Part shown: piece by piece, positions 63,826 through 64,000 of the stretch | Position numbering within the stretch: position 1 is the stretch's first letter | Layout: each line of letters starts with the position of its first letter | Assembly: GCA_903887415.1 (NCBI GenBank) | Contig: CAISPO010000071.1 | Coordinates: 1-64,000, forward strand | From: an uncultured Bacteroidota bacterium | GTDB taxonomy: Bacteria; Bacteroidota; Bacteroidia; Chitinophagales; Chitinophagaceae | Reading direction: 5' to 3' | Length of the DNA: 64,000 bases | Made by a program: the position numbers and the translations under genes | Notes under the pieces: generated by a model | Seen by the model: the letters and a program-made list of their open reading frames with translations, nothing else | What the model was told of the DNA's origin: nothing | Database searches by the model: none

Positions 63826-64000
63826 ATGAAGCTATTCACAATTATTATTATCGCCGCACTAGCCATATGTTTTGATGCACGTGCGCAATCAAATACCACC
63901 AGTACAGATACGCTTGCCGCCAAGATAATGCTGGGAAATTATGACCCGACAGCTTACTTACCCACCACAATTATCAACAACCACGACAGCATAAGCCATG
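63826..64000 (+). CDS. exported protein, cut by the right edge
   Basis: 58 codons are visible before the window ends. It begins with a signal peptide (MKLFTIIIIAALAICFDARA, cleaved before QSNTT), followed by DTLAAKIMLGNYDPTAYLPT. The family cannot be set from this part. The start is placed at the only ATG that precedes the signal peptide. Confidence 0.75.
   Translation, partial: MKLFTIIIIAALAICFDARAQSNTTSTDTLAAKIMLGNYDPTAYLPTTIINNHDSISH

Noticed and set aside
1-64000. Search for tRNA, rRNA, riboswitches and CRISPR arrays
   Set aside because: No cloverleaf, conserved rRNA segment, known riboswitch core or regularly spaced repeat array was recognised by eye; a dedicated search could still find small RNAs.

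Overview
The window looks like the chromosome of a Bacteroidota bacterium, most likely Chitinophagaceae-like. The evidence is a complete gliding/type IX secretion core (gldK-gldL-gldM-gldN, 18191-23372), a protein with a type IX C-terminal sorting domain, bacillithiol synthesis (bshC), DUF5916, DUF6029 and DUF5362 family proteins, a carboxypeptidase-regulatory/TonB-receptor-like barrel, and several promoters of the Bacteroidota type (TTTG, about 19 bases, TAnnTTTG). The genus cannot be set from the sequence alone. No tRNA, rRNA, CRISPR array or intact transposase was seen.

Positions 1-11300 are an AT-rich accessory island. A serine recombinase and a recombinase-associated fragment lie at the left edge. 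They are followed by a compact leftward operon of restriction/defence-type genes: a truncated HsdS (C-terminal half only), an EVE/PUA-like plus NucS-like PD-(D/E)xK nuclease, a uracil-DNA-glycosylase-fold protein, a DUF262/HNH protein, HsdR broken by one base in a run of seven G, a YgjP-type metallopeptidase, and a membrane protein with a FISUMP domain. No hsdM is visible. From 11300 to 12000 the sequence is non-coding and repeat-rich, and it marks the border with the core genome.

The core region begins with tonB-folC (+), then an envelope polysaccharide block (-: sugar transferase, lipoprotein, Gfo/Idh/MocA oxidoreductase), then gldKLMN and an outer-membrane protein (+), ended by a strong terminator. 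A leftward surface block at 24915-31525 holds a very unusual Cys-rich SFIGGG-repeat protein, a translationally coupled NHL-repeat type IX substrate, a small coiled-coil protein carrying one copy of the same SFIGGG motif, a GT9-like glycosyltransferase and an FkbM methyltransferase. This is the best candidate for an undescribed surface system, and gldKLMN next door could supply its export machinery.

The rest is mostly housekeeping and envelope genes: fadD-like acyl-CoA ligase, DUF5916 and DUF6029 outer-membrane proteins, a TlpA-like thioredoxin, a two-domain glycosyltransferase and a second sugar transferase, exoA, radC, bshC, mpl, a DnaQ-like exonuclease, a dolichol-phosphate-mannose-synthase-like enzyme, and an ECF sigma/anti-sigma/DUF4097/outer-membrane-receptor operon (57057-61654). 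A small toxin-antitoxin module (toxin frameshifted) is inserted at the 3' end of exoA and flanked by a diverged duplicate of that end. Several intergenic repeat families recur, and three of them supply the stop codons of neighbouring genes.
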